Shown here: one piece after another, positions 15,592-23,736 of the stretch
Position numbering within the stretch: position 1 is the stretch's first letter
Layout of the letters: every line of letters starts with the position of its first letter
From: Rhodobacteraceae bacterium M385
GTDB taxonomy: Bacteria; Pseudomonadota; Alphaproteobacteria; Rhodobacterales; Rhodobacteraceae
Assembly (NCBI GenBank): GCA_025141835.1
Contig: CP081102.1
Span: 2,294,001-2,358,000, forward strand
Direction of reading: 5' to 3'
Length of the DNA: 64,000 nt
Program-made: the position numbers and the translations under genes
Notes under the pieces: generated by a model
The model's input: only the letters and a program-made list of their open reading frames with translations
What the model was told of the DNA's origin: nothing
Databases searched by the model: none

Positions 15592-16548
15592 TTAGGGCTG
15601 CATCGCGCAGATCAACTCAAACATGATTGACGCCCCAAGCCACGCCGTAATTCCACCATTGTCGAACGGCGGTGAAACTTCGACCAAATCGGCGCCGATC
15701 ACGTCCAACCCCCTCAGTGCCCGCACGCAAGAGATTGCCTCGAACGAACTCGGCCCTCCCACTTCCGGCGTTCCCGTGCCCGGCGCGTAAGCCGGGTCAA
15801 TGAAATCAATATCGAACGATACATATGTGGGCGCGTCTCCCACAACATCGCGGCAAATCTGCATGACTTGCGGCCAACCGCGCTCCATGCACTCCTCGAT
15901 TGGCATGATCCGCACGCCTTTCTCGTGGCCGTAATAGAAATCCGAGGTGTTGTAAGACGTGCCCCGCATCCCCGCCATCACACAGCGCTTGGGGTCGATG
16001 CACCCCTCCTCGATCGCTTGGCGAAACGGGTTGCCGTGAGTCAGGGTCTTGCCGCCAAAATACGGCGGGTAGAGGTCCGTGTGACTATCCAGCAGCACCA
16101 ACCCAAACGCCTCCCCACGGGCCGCGCGCAACTCCCTCAAAACGGTCAGCGTGCACAGATGATCGCCCCCCACCATGAACGGCGCGATCCCCTGGCTCAA
16201 CACGCCCGCCACGAAAGCCTGCGCATTCTCCAAGGCTTCATCCTGATCCACGGGCGACATCGCGACGTCGCCCAAATCGGCAATGCGCTTCGCCTGAAAC
16301 GGCAACTGCCCCGTGGCCCGGTTCATCTCCCTCAACATGGTCGAGGCATCTCTCAGCGCCCTCGGCCCATGGCGCGCCCCCGGCCTGTTCGACGTCGCCC
16401 CATCCCAGGGCAACCCAAACACACCGATATCCACCTCCGCACGCTTCGGATCGTCCGCCGTCAGATACGGCAACCGCATGAACGACGGCACCCCGGCATA
16501 GCGGGGCAGATCAGTACCTGAGGGCGGCTGGAAAAACGGATCGGACAT
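15592..16548 (-). CDS. speB: Agmatinase/ureohydrolase family protein
   Basis: 318-residue ureohydrolase using a binuclear Mn centre. Metal-ligand motifs are MVGGDHLCTLTVL, LVLLDSHTDLYPPYFGG and YVSFDIDFIDPAYAPGTGTPEVGG. It probably hydrolyses agmatine to putrescine and urea, but guanidinobutyrase and guanidinopropionase share these motifs and cannot be ruled out, so the symbol is provisional. It stands alone on the minus strand, with a dispersed repeat in the spacer upstream. Confidence 0.85.
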   Translation of the reverse strand: MSDPFFQPPSGTDLPRYAGVPSFMRLPYLTADDPKRAEVDIGVFGLPWDGATSNRPGARHGPRALRDASTMLREMNRATGQLPFQAKRIADLGDVAMSPVDQDEALENAQAFVAGVLSQGIAPFMVGGDHLCTLTVLRELRAARGEAFGLVLLDSHTDLYPPYFGGKTLTHGNPFRQAIEEGCIDPKRCVMAGMRGTSYNTSDFYYGHEKGVRIMPIEECMERGWPQVMQICRDVVGDAPTYVSFDIDFIDPAYAPGTGTPEVGGPSSFEAISCVRALRGLDVIGADLVEVSPPFDNGGITAWLGASIMFELICAMQP

Positions 16549-16622
16549 GGGGATTCCTTCTCAAATTATCCCGGCGACGCTAACGCGCTGTCCCCACCCT
16601 GTCACCCCGCACCGCGCCCCTG

Positions 16623-16645
16623 CTTCATCTTGGCAAATACAACTC
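16623..16645 (-). repeat. Dispersed 23-bp intergenic repeat, copy 2
   Basis: On the minus strand it reads GAGTTG then TATTTGCCAAGATGAAG. It lies between the HNH gene stop and the speB start. Only one base differs from the copy at 48861-48883, and on the plus strand both are followed by AATCCCG. Confidence 0.75.
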
Positions 16646-16669
16646 AATCCCGCAGCCGGCCCCAAGCGC

Positions 16670-17272
16670 CTAGGCTTCCAATTCCGTATCCCAGTACAGA
16701 AAATCCATCCAACTCTCATGCAGATAGTTCGGCGGAAACCTCCGCCCATGATTGTGCAATTCTGCCGCCTCCGGCTGCTTCGGAGCGCGCCTCAACGCCA
16801 AACCCGAATGCCGCAACGATTTTGAACCCTTGCGCAAATTGCACCGGGAACAGGCCGCCACCACGTTTTCCCACGACGTCACCCCCCCACGGGCCCTTGG
16901 CACCACATGGTCAAAGGTCAAATCCCCCTTCGCCCCGCAATACTGGCAACTGAACTGGTCGCGCAAAAACAGGTTGAACCGCGTGAAGGCCACCCGTTTT
17001 TGCGGCTTCACGTAATCCTTCAACACCACCACCGACGGAATACGGATCGTAGTCGATGGCGAATGCACAACCTCCTCGTATTCCGATACGATCTGCACCC
17101 GATCAAGATAGACCGCCTTCACAGCTTCCTGCCACGGCCAGAGCGACAACGGCAAATAACTCAACGGGCGGTAATCTGCATTCAGCACCAAAGCGGGGTT
17201 CTGCTTTAAAGCCCCCGGCGCCCTTACAAATGATGTCTTGAAATCAATCTCTTCGCTGGCCTGCACCTGCAT
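16670..17272 (-). CDS. HNH endonuclease family protein
   Basis: About 200 residues. After a conserved N-terminal region (PALVLNADYRPLSYLPLSLWPWQEAVKAV) comes a zinc-bound HNH module: CQYCGAKGDLTFDHVVPRARGG, then AACSRCNLRKGSKSL, giving two CxxC pairs and the catalytic His. This family is near-universal in Rhodobacteraceae and not tied to restriction modules; its job is unknown. The frame is open to a GTG at 17338. The ATG at 17272 (MQVQASEEIDFKTSFVR) is preferred because the conserved part starts there, but its ribosome site is weak. Confidence 0.85.
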   Translation of the reverse strand: MQVQASEEIDFKTSFVRAPGALKQNPALVLNADYRPLSYLPLSLWPWQEAVKAVYLDRVQIVSEYEEVVHSPSTTIRIPSVVVLKDYVKPQKRVAFTRFNLFLRDQFSCQYCGAKGDLTFDHVVPRARGGVTSWENVVAACSRCNLRKGSKSLRHSGLALRRAPKQPEAAELHNHGRRFPPNYLHESWMDFLYWDTELEA

Positions 17273-17443
17273 CGCAAAGCTTCCCCACCCGGTTCGCCGT
17301 TGTGGCTCCAGGGCGAGAGCACCCGCCCAAGCCGTCACCCCACTATATCTAGGCGCGACCCTGGGGCAAGCAAAACAACATGATGTGGTCGCACCCTAGT
17401 TCTAGGGCGCTTATGCAACAATCAGATGACGATAAATCGCCCG

Positions 17444-18109
17444 TTATCTCGGCAGTTTGTCTTTCAGGAAAGCCAAAGCCACCGACAATCCGTCCGGCGC
17501 AATTCCGTGGGCCGTGCCCTTCATCACGTGGGCATAGACCTCTTCCCACCCCGCCGCTTCCAAGCCTTCTGCGGCCTCAGGCAAAGATTGAGGCGGCACC
17601 ACATCATCGGCGTCGCCGTGAATCAACAAAACGGGGGGCCGCACAACGACCTCTTCCGCCAGCGCCTCGGGCTCCAACAATCGCCCTGAAAAGCCCACGA
17701 CAGCGGCAAATTCCTCTTCCCGGCGCGGGGCCACATGCAAGGCAATCATTGTGCCCTGACTAAAGCCCACAATCGCCGTTTCCGCGGCACTCACGCCGTG
17801 CTCTTCCATGACGTGATCCAGGAAGGCGTTCAAATCCACAACGGCGCGCGCCATCCCTTCCGCCGCCGCCGCCTCGCTGGATCCGTCAATCCAGGGGATC
17901 GGAAACCACTGAAACCCCGCCGGGTTCATCGCCGAGCGCTCCGGCGCATCGGGGGCCACAAAAACCGTGTTGGGCATATGCTCGGCCAATGGATCAGCCA
18001 GCCCCAGCAAATCGCGCCCATCGGCACCATAGCCGTGCAAAAACACCACAAGCGAGGTTACATCCCCAGATTGCGACGCCTTCGTCCCATAATCCAACAC
18101 ATCACTCAT
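17444..18109 (-). CDS. Phospholipase/carboxylesterase family alpha/beta hydrolase
   Basis: 221-residue serine hydrolase related to carboxylesterase EstB/acyl-protein thioesterase. It shows LVVFLHGYGADGRDL (oxyanion region), nucleophile elbow GFSQGTMIA, acid HGDADDVVPP and base GTAHGIAPDGL, giving the Ser-Asp-His triad. Its ATG overlaps the end of the upstream glycosylase gene by 4 nt, so the two are coupled. Substrate unknown. Confidence 0.88.
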   Translation of the reverse strand: MSDVLDYGTKASQSGDVTSLVVFLHGYGADGRDLLGLADPLAEHMPNTVFVAPDAPERSAMNPAGFQWFPIPWIDGSSEAAAAEGMARAVVDLNAFLDHVMEEHGVSAAETAIVGFSQGTMIALHVAPRREEEFAAVVGFSGRLLEPEALAEEVVVRPPVLLIHGDADDVVPPQSLPEAAEGLEAAGWEEVYAHVMKGTAHGIAPDGLSVALAFLKDKLPR

Positions 18110-18732
18110 ATCGCACCCTCTCGCTTGGTCATCTTTCGGTAGTAGGCCCAGAGCGCCCGGGCGGCAATGGCCCGCACCGGGCTCCAAGCCTCCGCCATGG
18201 CACGCATTTCCTTTTCCGATGGCCGCTCCTCCAGCCCAAACAACAACTTTGCCCCCTCTTGCAGTGCCAAATCCCCCGCCGCAAAAACATCCGCATGACC
18301 CAGGGCGAACTTCGCATAAATCTCTGCGGTCCACCGCCCAATTCCTGGCACCGCAATCAACGTGGCCAAGACGTCCTCCACCGGCGCCCCGCGCATCGCC
18401 TCGTAATCAAGGCCCGCTTCGGCCAAAGCCTTGGCATAGCGCACCTTCGGTCGCGACAACCCACACGCCTGCAATTGCGTCTCCGAGGCCGCGGCAACTG
18501 CCCCCTCCTCGCCAAAACCTGCCGCCAGAACCCGTCCCCATATTGCCGCCGCCGACGCGGTCGAGACCTGCTGCCCAACAATCGCGTTCAACAACGCGCC
18601 AAACCCATCGTCCCTGCGCCGCAACGGGAGCGGGCCCGCAATCACCTGAAATCTAGGCTCTATCCGGCACAACCGCTCAAATCCCTCGGCCACATCCGCC
18701 GCCGTCTCGATACGCGCCAAGATCTGCCCCAT
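18106..18732 (-). CDS. DNA-3-methyladenine glycosylase (AlkA-like, HhH-GPD)
   Basis: 208-residue base-excision repair glycosylase. Features are LLNAIVGQQVSTASAAAIWGRV (first helices), the hairpin IAVPGIGRWTAEIYAKFALG and the catalytic aspartate in DVFAAGDLALQ. It lacks the N-terminal TATA-box-like domain of E. coli AlkA, as do short bacterial AlkA homologues. It would remove alkylated purines. Overlap with the downstream esterase gene is 4 nt. Confidence 0.88.
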   Translation of the reverse strand: MGQILARIETAADVAEGFERLCRIEPRFQVIAGPLPLRRRDDGFGALLNAIVGQQVSTASAAAIWGRVLAAGFGEEGAVAAASETQLQACGLSRPKVRYAKALAEAGLDYEAMRGAPVEDVLATLIAVPGIGRWTAEIYAKFALGHADVFAAGDLALQEGAKLLFGLEERPSEKEMRAMAEAWSPVRAIAARALWAYYRKMTKREGAI

Positions 18733-18836
18733 GCCCCCTCCTTCATCTTTTCATAAATATCGAAAATACCACCCGCCACAAATCGTGACGCCGGCTCATC
18801 TGGACGCTCGCTCGCAAACCCTATACCGCTTGCGCC

Positions 18837-20069
18837 ATGACCGATAGCACGCTCCCCCATTCCGCCCATGATGACACCAGCGCCAAGCGCAATGTAATCG
18901 TTTTAGTGATGGCCCAGGCCTTCCTCGGGGCGCAAATGCCAATGCTCTTCGTGATCGGCGGGCTCGCGGGCCTGATGATCGCGCCGTCCCCTGCCCTTGC
19001 GACATTGCCGATTTCGCTGATCGTCTTTGGTTCCATGACCACGGCGCCCTGGATCTCTCCGCTGATGCAAAAGTTTGGCCGCAAGACTGGCTTCTATGTA
19101 GGCGCATTAGGCGGGGCCCTAGGGGCGGCCGTGGCAGGCTTGGGGCTTTGGATCGACAGCTTCCTCGTCTTTCTTATCGGCTCTTATTTCAGCGGCATCT
19201 ACATGTCTGCCCAAGGTTTCTACCGCTTTGCCGCCACTGATACCGCCTCCCCGGCGTTCCGGCCCAAGGCGATTTCCTATGTCATGGCCGGGGGCCTGAT
19301 CTCGGCCCTGATCGGCCCGCAATTGGTCAAGGCCTCAAGCGAAGCCACAGTTATTCCCTTCCTCGGCACCTACGCCTTTATCTTTGCAATCAACGCCCTC
19401 GGCGCGATCCTGTTTGCCTTCCTGCAATTGCCGCGCCCCGAACCTGCCCGTGCCGATGCCCCCAAGGGCCGCTCCCGAGCCGAGTTGTTGCGGGACCCCA
19501 AGATCATCGTCGCCATGATCTGCGGCGCGGTGTCTTACTCGCTGATGAACTTGATGATGACGTCTACGCCGCTGGCGGTGGTGGGCTGTGGCTTCACCAC
19601 AGGTAACGCCGCCGATGTTGTCTCTGCCCACGTTATCGCCATGTTCGCGCCGTCGTTCTTCACCGGACATCTGATTGCGCGCTTCGGGGCCACCAAGATC
19701 GTCGCGACCGGGCTGGCGCTTCTGGCCGCGGCGGGCGTTGTCGCCATGACGGGGGTGGAGCTGTTCCAGTTCTTCGCTGCCCTTATCCTTCTGGGCCTTG
19801 GCTGGAACTTCGGCTTTATCGGCGCAACCGCTATGCTGACGTCTGCCCACGCCCCTGAGGAACGTGGCGCCGTGCAGGGCATGAACGACTTCATCGTCTT
19901 CGGCTCGGTCTTTATCGCCTCGCTAAGCTCTGGCGTGCTGATGTATTCCGGCGGCGAAGATGTCGTGCGAGGCTGGACCTCTGTGAACCTCGCCATGGTC
20001 CCCTTCTTGGTCCTTGCCGGGGCCGCCTTGATCTGGCTCGCGATGCGCCCGCAAGCGCGTCCCGCCTAG
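18837..20069 (+). CDS. MFS transporter
   Basis: 410-residue inner-membrane protein with about 12 hydrophobic segments, from VIVLVMAQAFLGAQMPMLF near residue 22 to VPFLVLAGAALIWLAM near 390. The loop MQKFGRKTGFYVGALGG between helices 2 and 3 resembles the MFS signature. A cytoplasmic central loop (LPRPEPARADAPKGRSRAE) separates the halves. Substrate unknown. It is divergent from the glycosylase-esterase pair and convergent with the next gene, with a gap of only 12 bp. Confidence 0.9.
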   Translation: MTDSTLPHSAHDDTSAKRNVIVLVMAQAFLGAQMPMLFVIGGLAGLMIAPSPALATLPISLIVFGSMTTAPWISPLMQKFGRKTGFYVGALGGALGAAVAGLGLWIDSFLVFLIGSYFSGIYMSAQGFYRFAATDTASPAFRPKAISYVMAGGLISALIGPQLVKASSEATVIPFLGTYAFIFAINALGAILFAFLQLPRPEPARADAPKGRSRAELLRDPKIIVAMICGAVSYSLMNLMMTSTPLAVVGCGFTTGNAADVVSAHVIAMFAPSFFTGHLIARFGATKIVATGLALLAAAGVVAMTGVELFQFFAALILLGLGWNFGFIGATAMLTSAHAPEERGAVQGMNDFIVFGSVFIASLSSGVLMYSGGEDVVRGWTSVNLAMVPFLVLAGAALIWLAMRPQARPA

Positions 20070-20081
20070 ATCCCCTCCGGC

Positions 20082-20828
20082 TCAGATCCGCCCGAGAAAC
20101 GCCGCCGCCATCAGGCTTAGCTTCTCTCGGCCTGCTGGCGGCTCTAACCGCCCCTCCGCCACGGCCATCGGGTCTGCCACGGCGCGCTTCAGGATCGCCT
20201 TAGCCCCCGCCACCTCAAACAGGGCCGCACGGGCAGGCATCGCCACCCCGTGGCGTCCCGGCCACGCGCGCAGCGCATCTGTCGCCAGCGAGGAGATGGC
20301 CGCCGCGCGGCCATCGAGGAGCGGCACCCGCCCGCGCGCTTCAAGCGCGGGCACCGCCACCAAATACCGTGCCAAACCAGCGGCGTAGCCGATGGCATCC
20401 GTTTCCGCCGAAGGCGCCCCCCCCAAGGCCCGCAAGGCCGTGTCGATCAAATGGCCCGAGGTCCGTTCGATATACTGCGCAAAAGCCGCCTCATCCTCGA
20501 ACGGATCTTTGTAAATATCCCACCGTCGCGCCGCGATCAGTCGGTCCAGCGCCGCCGCCCCTTCAGCGTCCAGAAAGCCAAGGGCATCGACAACCTCGTG
20601 CCGTCGCGCCCGCCCTTCGGCGATTTCCTCCAAAGCGTCGCGCCACCATTGCAGGCGCATCTCGGCGATCATCGGTTCCTCCGTCACCCAAGGGGCGCGG
20701 CTGACTTCGATGTTGAACGCATATAGTGGCAACAAAATCTCGCGGGCGGCCAAGGGCGCGGCCATGGCGGCACGAAACCGGCGCGGGTCGCCGCGGGCGA
20801 CCAGATCGGCACAGGCTTGGATGCTCAC
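20082..20828 (-). CDS. Squalene/phytoene synthase-like protein lacking catalytic Asp motifs
   Basis: 248 residues with the all-alpha trans-prenyltransferase fold of phytoene synthases (ILLPLYAFNIEVSRAPWV, MRLQWWRDALEEIAEG, LARYLVAVPALEARGRVPLL). The first Asp-rich motif, normally CRxxDDxxD after LYAF, is replaced by NIEVSR, and the second (NxxRDxxED) is also absent. This resembles the NDUFAF6-type, complex-I-assembly-like branch, so carotenoid synthesis is unlikely. A GTG at 20828 (VSIQACADLVARGDPRRF) gives a 4-nt overlap with the upstream methyltransferase. An upstream start at 20882 lies inside that gene and is less likely. Confidence 0.82.
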   Translation of the reverse strand: MSIQACADLVARGDPRRFRAAMAAPLAAREILLPLYAFNIEVSRAPWVTEEPMIAEMRLQWWRDALEEIAEGRARRHEVVDALGFLDAEGAAALDRLIAARRWDIYKDPFEDEAAFAQYIERTSGHLIDTALRALGGAPSAETDAIGYAAGLARYLVAVPALEARGRVPLLDGRAAAISSLATDALRAWPGRHGVAMPARAALFEVAGAKAILKRAVADPMAVAEGRLEPPAGREKLSLMAAAFLGRI

Positions 20829-21550
20829 AAGGGCCTCACAACGGACAGCAGATATCCAGTCTCGGCACGGTTGGCCCGCCACGCGGCGATCTCGGCCTCG
20901 GCCTCATCCAACGCGCCGTTCATGCGGGTATCCGCTGTGCGTCGCAGCTTAGCAATCCGCGCCTCCATCGGCCGATAATAGCTTTCCCACGCCACATCCG
21001 AGAGCTTCCTTGTCGCAATCGTTTCAAACCCCGCCAGTGTCACCTGCGCCGCGATACCCTTGGCATCGGTCAGGCGCGGGTAATCACCCCAAAGGGCCTT
21101 CACCACGTCCGAGGGCGGGCCATCGGTGAATACGCAAGGTTCCGAGAAGGCAATGGCCCCGCCCGGTGCCAAGGCGGGTGCCCATTGGGGAAGCAGATCA
21201 GCAATCCCATGGAAATAGACCGCCCCCGCCGACCAGATGAAATCAAACGGCCCGCTGATTTCTGTGTAGTCGCCCGCTACCAACTCAACCCGCTTATCCG
21301 CGCCCCAGCGCTCTCGCGCCGCTTCGATAAACGGCGCGTGGGCGTCGATCGCGGTGACATGCGCGCCCTCTGCCGCCCGCAACAAAGCGCCCAGATCGCC
21401 GCCGGGGCCAGAGCCCGCGTCGCAGATCAATGCCCCCGCCCGAAGCCCCGCCACCTCTGCCGCCCAAGCGACATCGGCGGTTTCGCCCGGCCCCCCTCGG
21501 GGCAGGTCGGCGTGGATCTTGAAGAAGCTCTCTTTATCCCATGCGCACAT
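20825..21550 (-). CDS. Class I SAM-dependent methyltransferase
   Basis: 241-residue protein starting MCAWDKESFFKIHADLPRGG. Motif I ALICDAGSGPGGDLGALL is followed by the acidic loop VTAIDAHAPFIEAA and a motif II/III stretch (FDFIWSAGAVYFHGI, LAPGGAIAFSEP). Substrate unknown. The frame extends to 21628, inside the neighbouring gene, so the ATG at 21550 at the start of the conserved sequence is preferred. It overlaps the squalene-synthase-like gene by 4 nt and forms an operon with it. Confidence 0.85.
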   Translation of the reverse strand: MCAWDKESFFKIHADLPRGGPGETADVAWAAEVAGLRAGALICDAGSGPGGDLGALLRAAEGAHVTAIDAHAPFIEAARERWGADKRVELVAGDYTEISGPFDFIWSAGAVYFHGIADLLPQWAPALAPGGAIAFSEPCVFTDGPPSDVVKALWGDYPRLTDAKGIAAQVTLAGFETIATRKLSDVAWESYYRPMEARIAKLRRTADTRMNGALDEAEAEIAAWRANRAETGYLLSVVRPL

Positions 21551-21575
21551 TGCAGGTGGTATCCTTCTTCCCGTC

Positions 21576-22046
21576 TCAGACCGGCTGTGGCCAGTCGCCA
21601 AGGGGGGCTGTGAACATGGGATGGTCACTCTCGACCTGCTCTAGCGCAAGGTCGGTATAGCTGCGCTCGTCGTCCATGCCGAAGGCGGCCGTGGCGTGGT
21701 AGACATCGTTGTCCTCTCCATGGGCGACCCAACGCAAGGCCGTGCCATCGGAGAGATGCGCGGCAATCTCGTGGCGCAGACTGTCGTCTCCGCTGCCGGG
21801 CTCTCCGGTCACCGCTGCCAGCCCCACCAGATGCGGCGCGAGCCGCGCCCAAGTCTGCGCAAAGCGGCCCGGTTCGATCAATGTGGTCAAGTCTCCGCCT
21901 TCCGGGTCGGCGGTCAGCACTGCGACCCGGTCGTCGCTGCTGACAACCTCCACAGTGCGGAACCCATCGCCGTATAGCTCCATATTGCTCAGACGCACCG
22001 GTGCCAGAGCGGCCACATCATCGGCAGAGATCGGCAATTGCGTCAT
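21576..22046 (-). CDS. Conserved hypothetical protein
   Basis: 156-residue acidic soluble protein (MTQLPISADDVAALAPVRLSNMELYGDGFRTVEVV...). No signal peptide, membrane segment or catalytic motif is evident. Its ATG overlaps the cimA stop by 4 nt, and it lies upstream of the methyltransferase gene, so it is probably co-transcribed with both. I do not recognise a domain. Confidence 0.72.
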   Translation of the reverse strand: MTQLPISADDVAALAPVRLSNMELYGDGFRTVEVVSSDDRVAVLTADPEGGDLTTLIEPGRFAQTWARLAPHLVGLAAVTGEPGSGDDSLRHEIAAHLSDGTALRWVAHGEDNDVYHATAAFGMDDERSYTDLALEQVESDHPMFTAPLGDWPQPV

Positions 22047-23659
22047 GGCTTCGCCCCTTCATGGATCAGTTTCCAGTTCACTGCATCCAACAGCGCCTCG
22101 AAACTGGCGTCGACTATGTTGGGCGACACCCCCACAGTCGACCACCGCCGCCCGTTGCTGTCTTCGCTGTCGATGATAACGCGGGTCACGGCCTCAGTCC
22201 CGCCTTGGGTAATGCGCACCTTGAAGTCGACCAGATGGATATCTTCGATCAGGTTTTGATACGGGCCCAAGTCCTTGGCCAACGCCTTGGAGAGCGCGTT
22301 TACCGGGCCGCGGTCGCTTCCGGTTTCATCCATCGACTCGCTGACGGACAGGGTCTTCACCCCGCCCACTTTCACGACAACCATGGCCTCGGACAGGCTA
22401 ATCATCTGATTATACTTGTTTTTGCGCCGCTCGACCGTGACGCGGTAGCGTTTCACCTCAAAGAAGTCGGGCAAAAGGCCAAGCTCCCTCCGGGCCAGCA
22501 ATTCGAACGAGGCCTGCGCGGTATCGAAGCTATAACCCTGATCTTCACGCTCTTTGATCGTATCAAGGATACGCGCCAGCGCCGGGTCGCCCTTGACCAC
22601 CTGCAAACCCGCATCCGCCAGCCGTTTACGCAGGTTGGATTGGCCCGCTTGGTTAGACATCGGAATGATCCGCGCGTTGCCCACGGTTTCCGGCTCAATA
22701 TGCTCATAGGTCGTCGGGTTCTTGACGATTGCCGAGGCATGGAGCCCCGCTTTATGGGCAAAGGCCGAAGCCCCCACATAGGGCGCTTGGCGATGGGGCA
22801 CGCGGTTCAGGATATCGTCCAACATCCGCGACAGACGTGTCAGTCCGGCCAATTTTTCCTCTGCAATTCCGGTGTCATAGGCGGAACGATAGGGCTCTTT
22901 CAGCAGCAACGTGGCGATCAGCGTCGTCAGGTTGGCATTGCCACACCGCTCGCCCAAACCGTTCAACGTGCCTTGGATCTGGCGCACCCCTGCCTCCACC
23001 GCCGCAAGGCTGCCTGCCACGGCTGTTTCCGTGTCGTTGTGGGTGTGGATCCCCAAATGGTCGCCGGGAATGCCAGAGGCGATCACGGCTTTCGTGATGG
23101 TGTGGATCTCGGCGGGCAACGTGCCGCCGTTGGTGTCACACAACACCACCCACCGCGCGCCCGCATCATAGGCGGCGTGGATACATCGTAACGTGTAGTC
23201 GGGGTTGGCTTTGTAGCCGTCGAAGAAATGCTCGGCATCAAACAGCGCCTCGCGACCTTGGGCGATCAAATGAGTGATCGAGGCGCGGATATTCTCCACG
23301 TTTTCGTCCAGCGTGATGCCAAGGGCCTCGGTCACGTGGAAATCGTGAGATTTGCCCACAAGGCACACGGTCTTGGTGCCCGCGTTCAGAACGGCAGCGA
23401 GCACATCGTCATTCTCGGCCGAGCGCCCTGCCCGTTTGGTCATGCCAAAAGCGGTCATCTTCGCCCGCGTGGCGGGGGCTTCTTCAAAGAACGCACTGTC
23501 AGTAGGGTTCGCGCCGGGCCAACCGCCCTCGATGTAATCAAGGCCGAGGGCATCGAGCGCTTCGGCAATACGGACCTTTTCGGGAGTCGAGAATTGTACG
23601 CCCTGGGTTTGCTGCCCGTCGCGTAACGTCGTGTCGTAGAGGTAAAGGCGATCCGTCAT
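22043..23659 (-). CDS. cimA: Citramalate synthase
   Basis: 538-residue DRE-TIM metallolyase that condenses pyruvate with acetyl-CoA to (R)-citramalate, a threonine-independent entry to isoleucine. It has the family start LYLYDTTLRDGQQTQGVQFS, DYIEGGWPGANPTD, the metal site HTHNDTETAVAGSLAAVEAG followed by QGTLNGLGERCGNANL, and a C-terminal LeuA-dimer-like regulatory domain (YRVTVERRKNKYNQMISLSEAMVVVKVGG). The GGWPGANP and length near 540 mark the CimA branch, not LeuA or homocitrate synthase. Confidence 0.92.
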   Translation of the reverse strand: MTDRLYLYDTTLRDGQQTQGVQFSTPEKVRIAEALDALGLDYIEGGWPGANPTDSAFFEEAPATRAKMTAFGMTKRAGRSAENDDVLAAVLNAGTKTVCLVGKSHDFHVTEALGITLDENVENIRASITHLIAQGREALFDAEHFFDGYKANPDYTLRCIHAAYDAGARWVVLCDTNGGTLPAEIHTITKAVIASGIPGDHLGIHTHNDTETAVAGSLAAVEAGVRQIQGTLNGLGERCGNANLTTLIATLLLKEPYRSAYDTGIAEEKLAGLTRLSRMLDDILNRVPHRQAPYVGASAFAHKAGLHASAIVKNPTTYEHIEPETVGNARIIPMSNQAGQSNLRKRLADAGLQVVKGDPALARILDTIKEREDQGYSFDTAQASFELLARRELGLLPDFFEVKRYRVTVERRKNKYNQMISLSEAMVVVKVGGVKTLSVSESMDETGSDRGPVNALSKALAKDLGPYQNLIEDIHLVDFKVRITQGGTEAVTRVIIDSEDSNGRRWSTVGVSPNIVDASFEALLDAVNWKLIHEGAKP

Positions 23660-23673
23660 GAGAGCACCCGTAG

Positions 23674-23722
23674 GGCGGGCCTAGGCCCGCCGTTGGCAAG
23701 GGGACCCGGGCTAAAGCCCGGT
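23674..23722. repeat. REP-like palindromes between cysS and cimA
   Basis: An 18-bp perfect palindrome, GGCGGGCCTAGGCCCGCC (23674-23691), is followed by the hairpin CCGGGCT-AA-AGCCCGG (23706-23721) and GTCTAC. The second unit matches the GTAGACCGGGC units at 35337 and 63267-63321. Likely a repetitive extragenic palindrome, possibly also a terminator for cysS. Confidence 0.75.
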
Positions 23723-23736
23723 CTACAGACGCGCAT

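Noticed and set aside
22001..23191. Plus-strand open frame of 396 codons
   Set aside because: Antisense to cimA; the composition is rich in Arg/His and has no recognisable domain.
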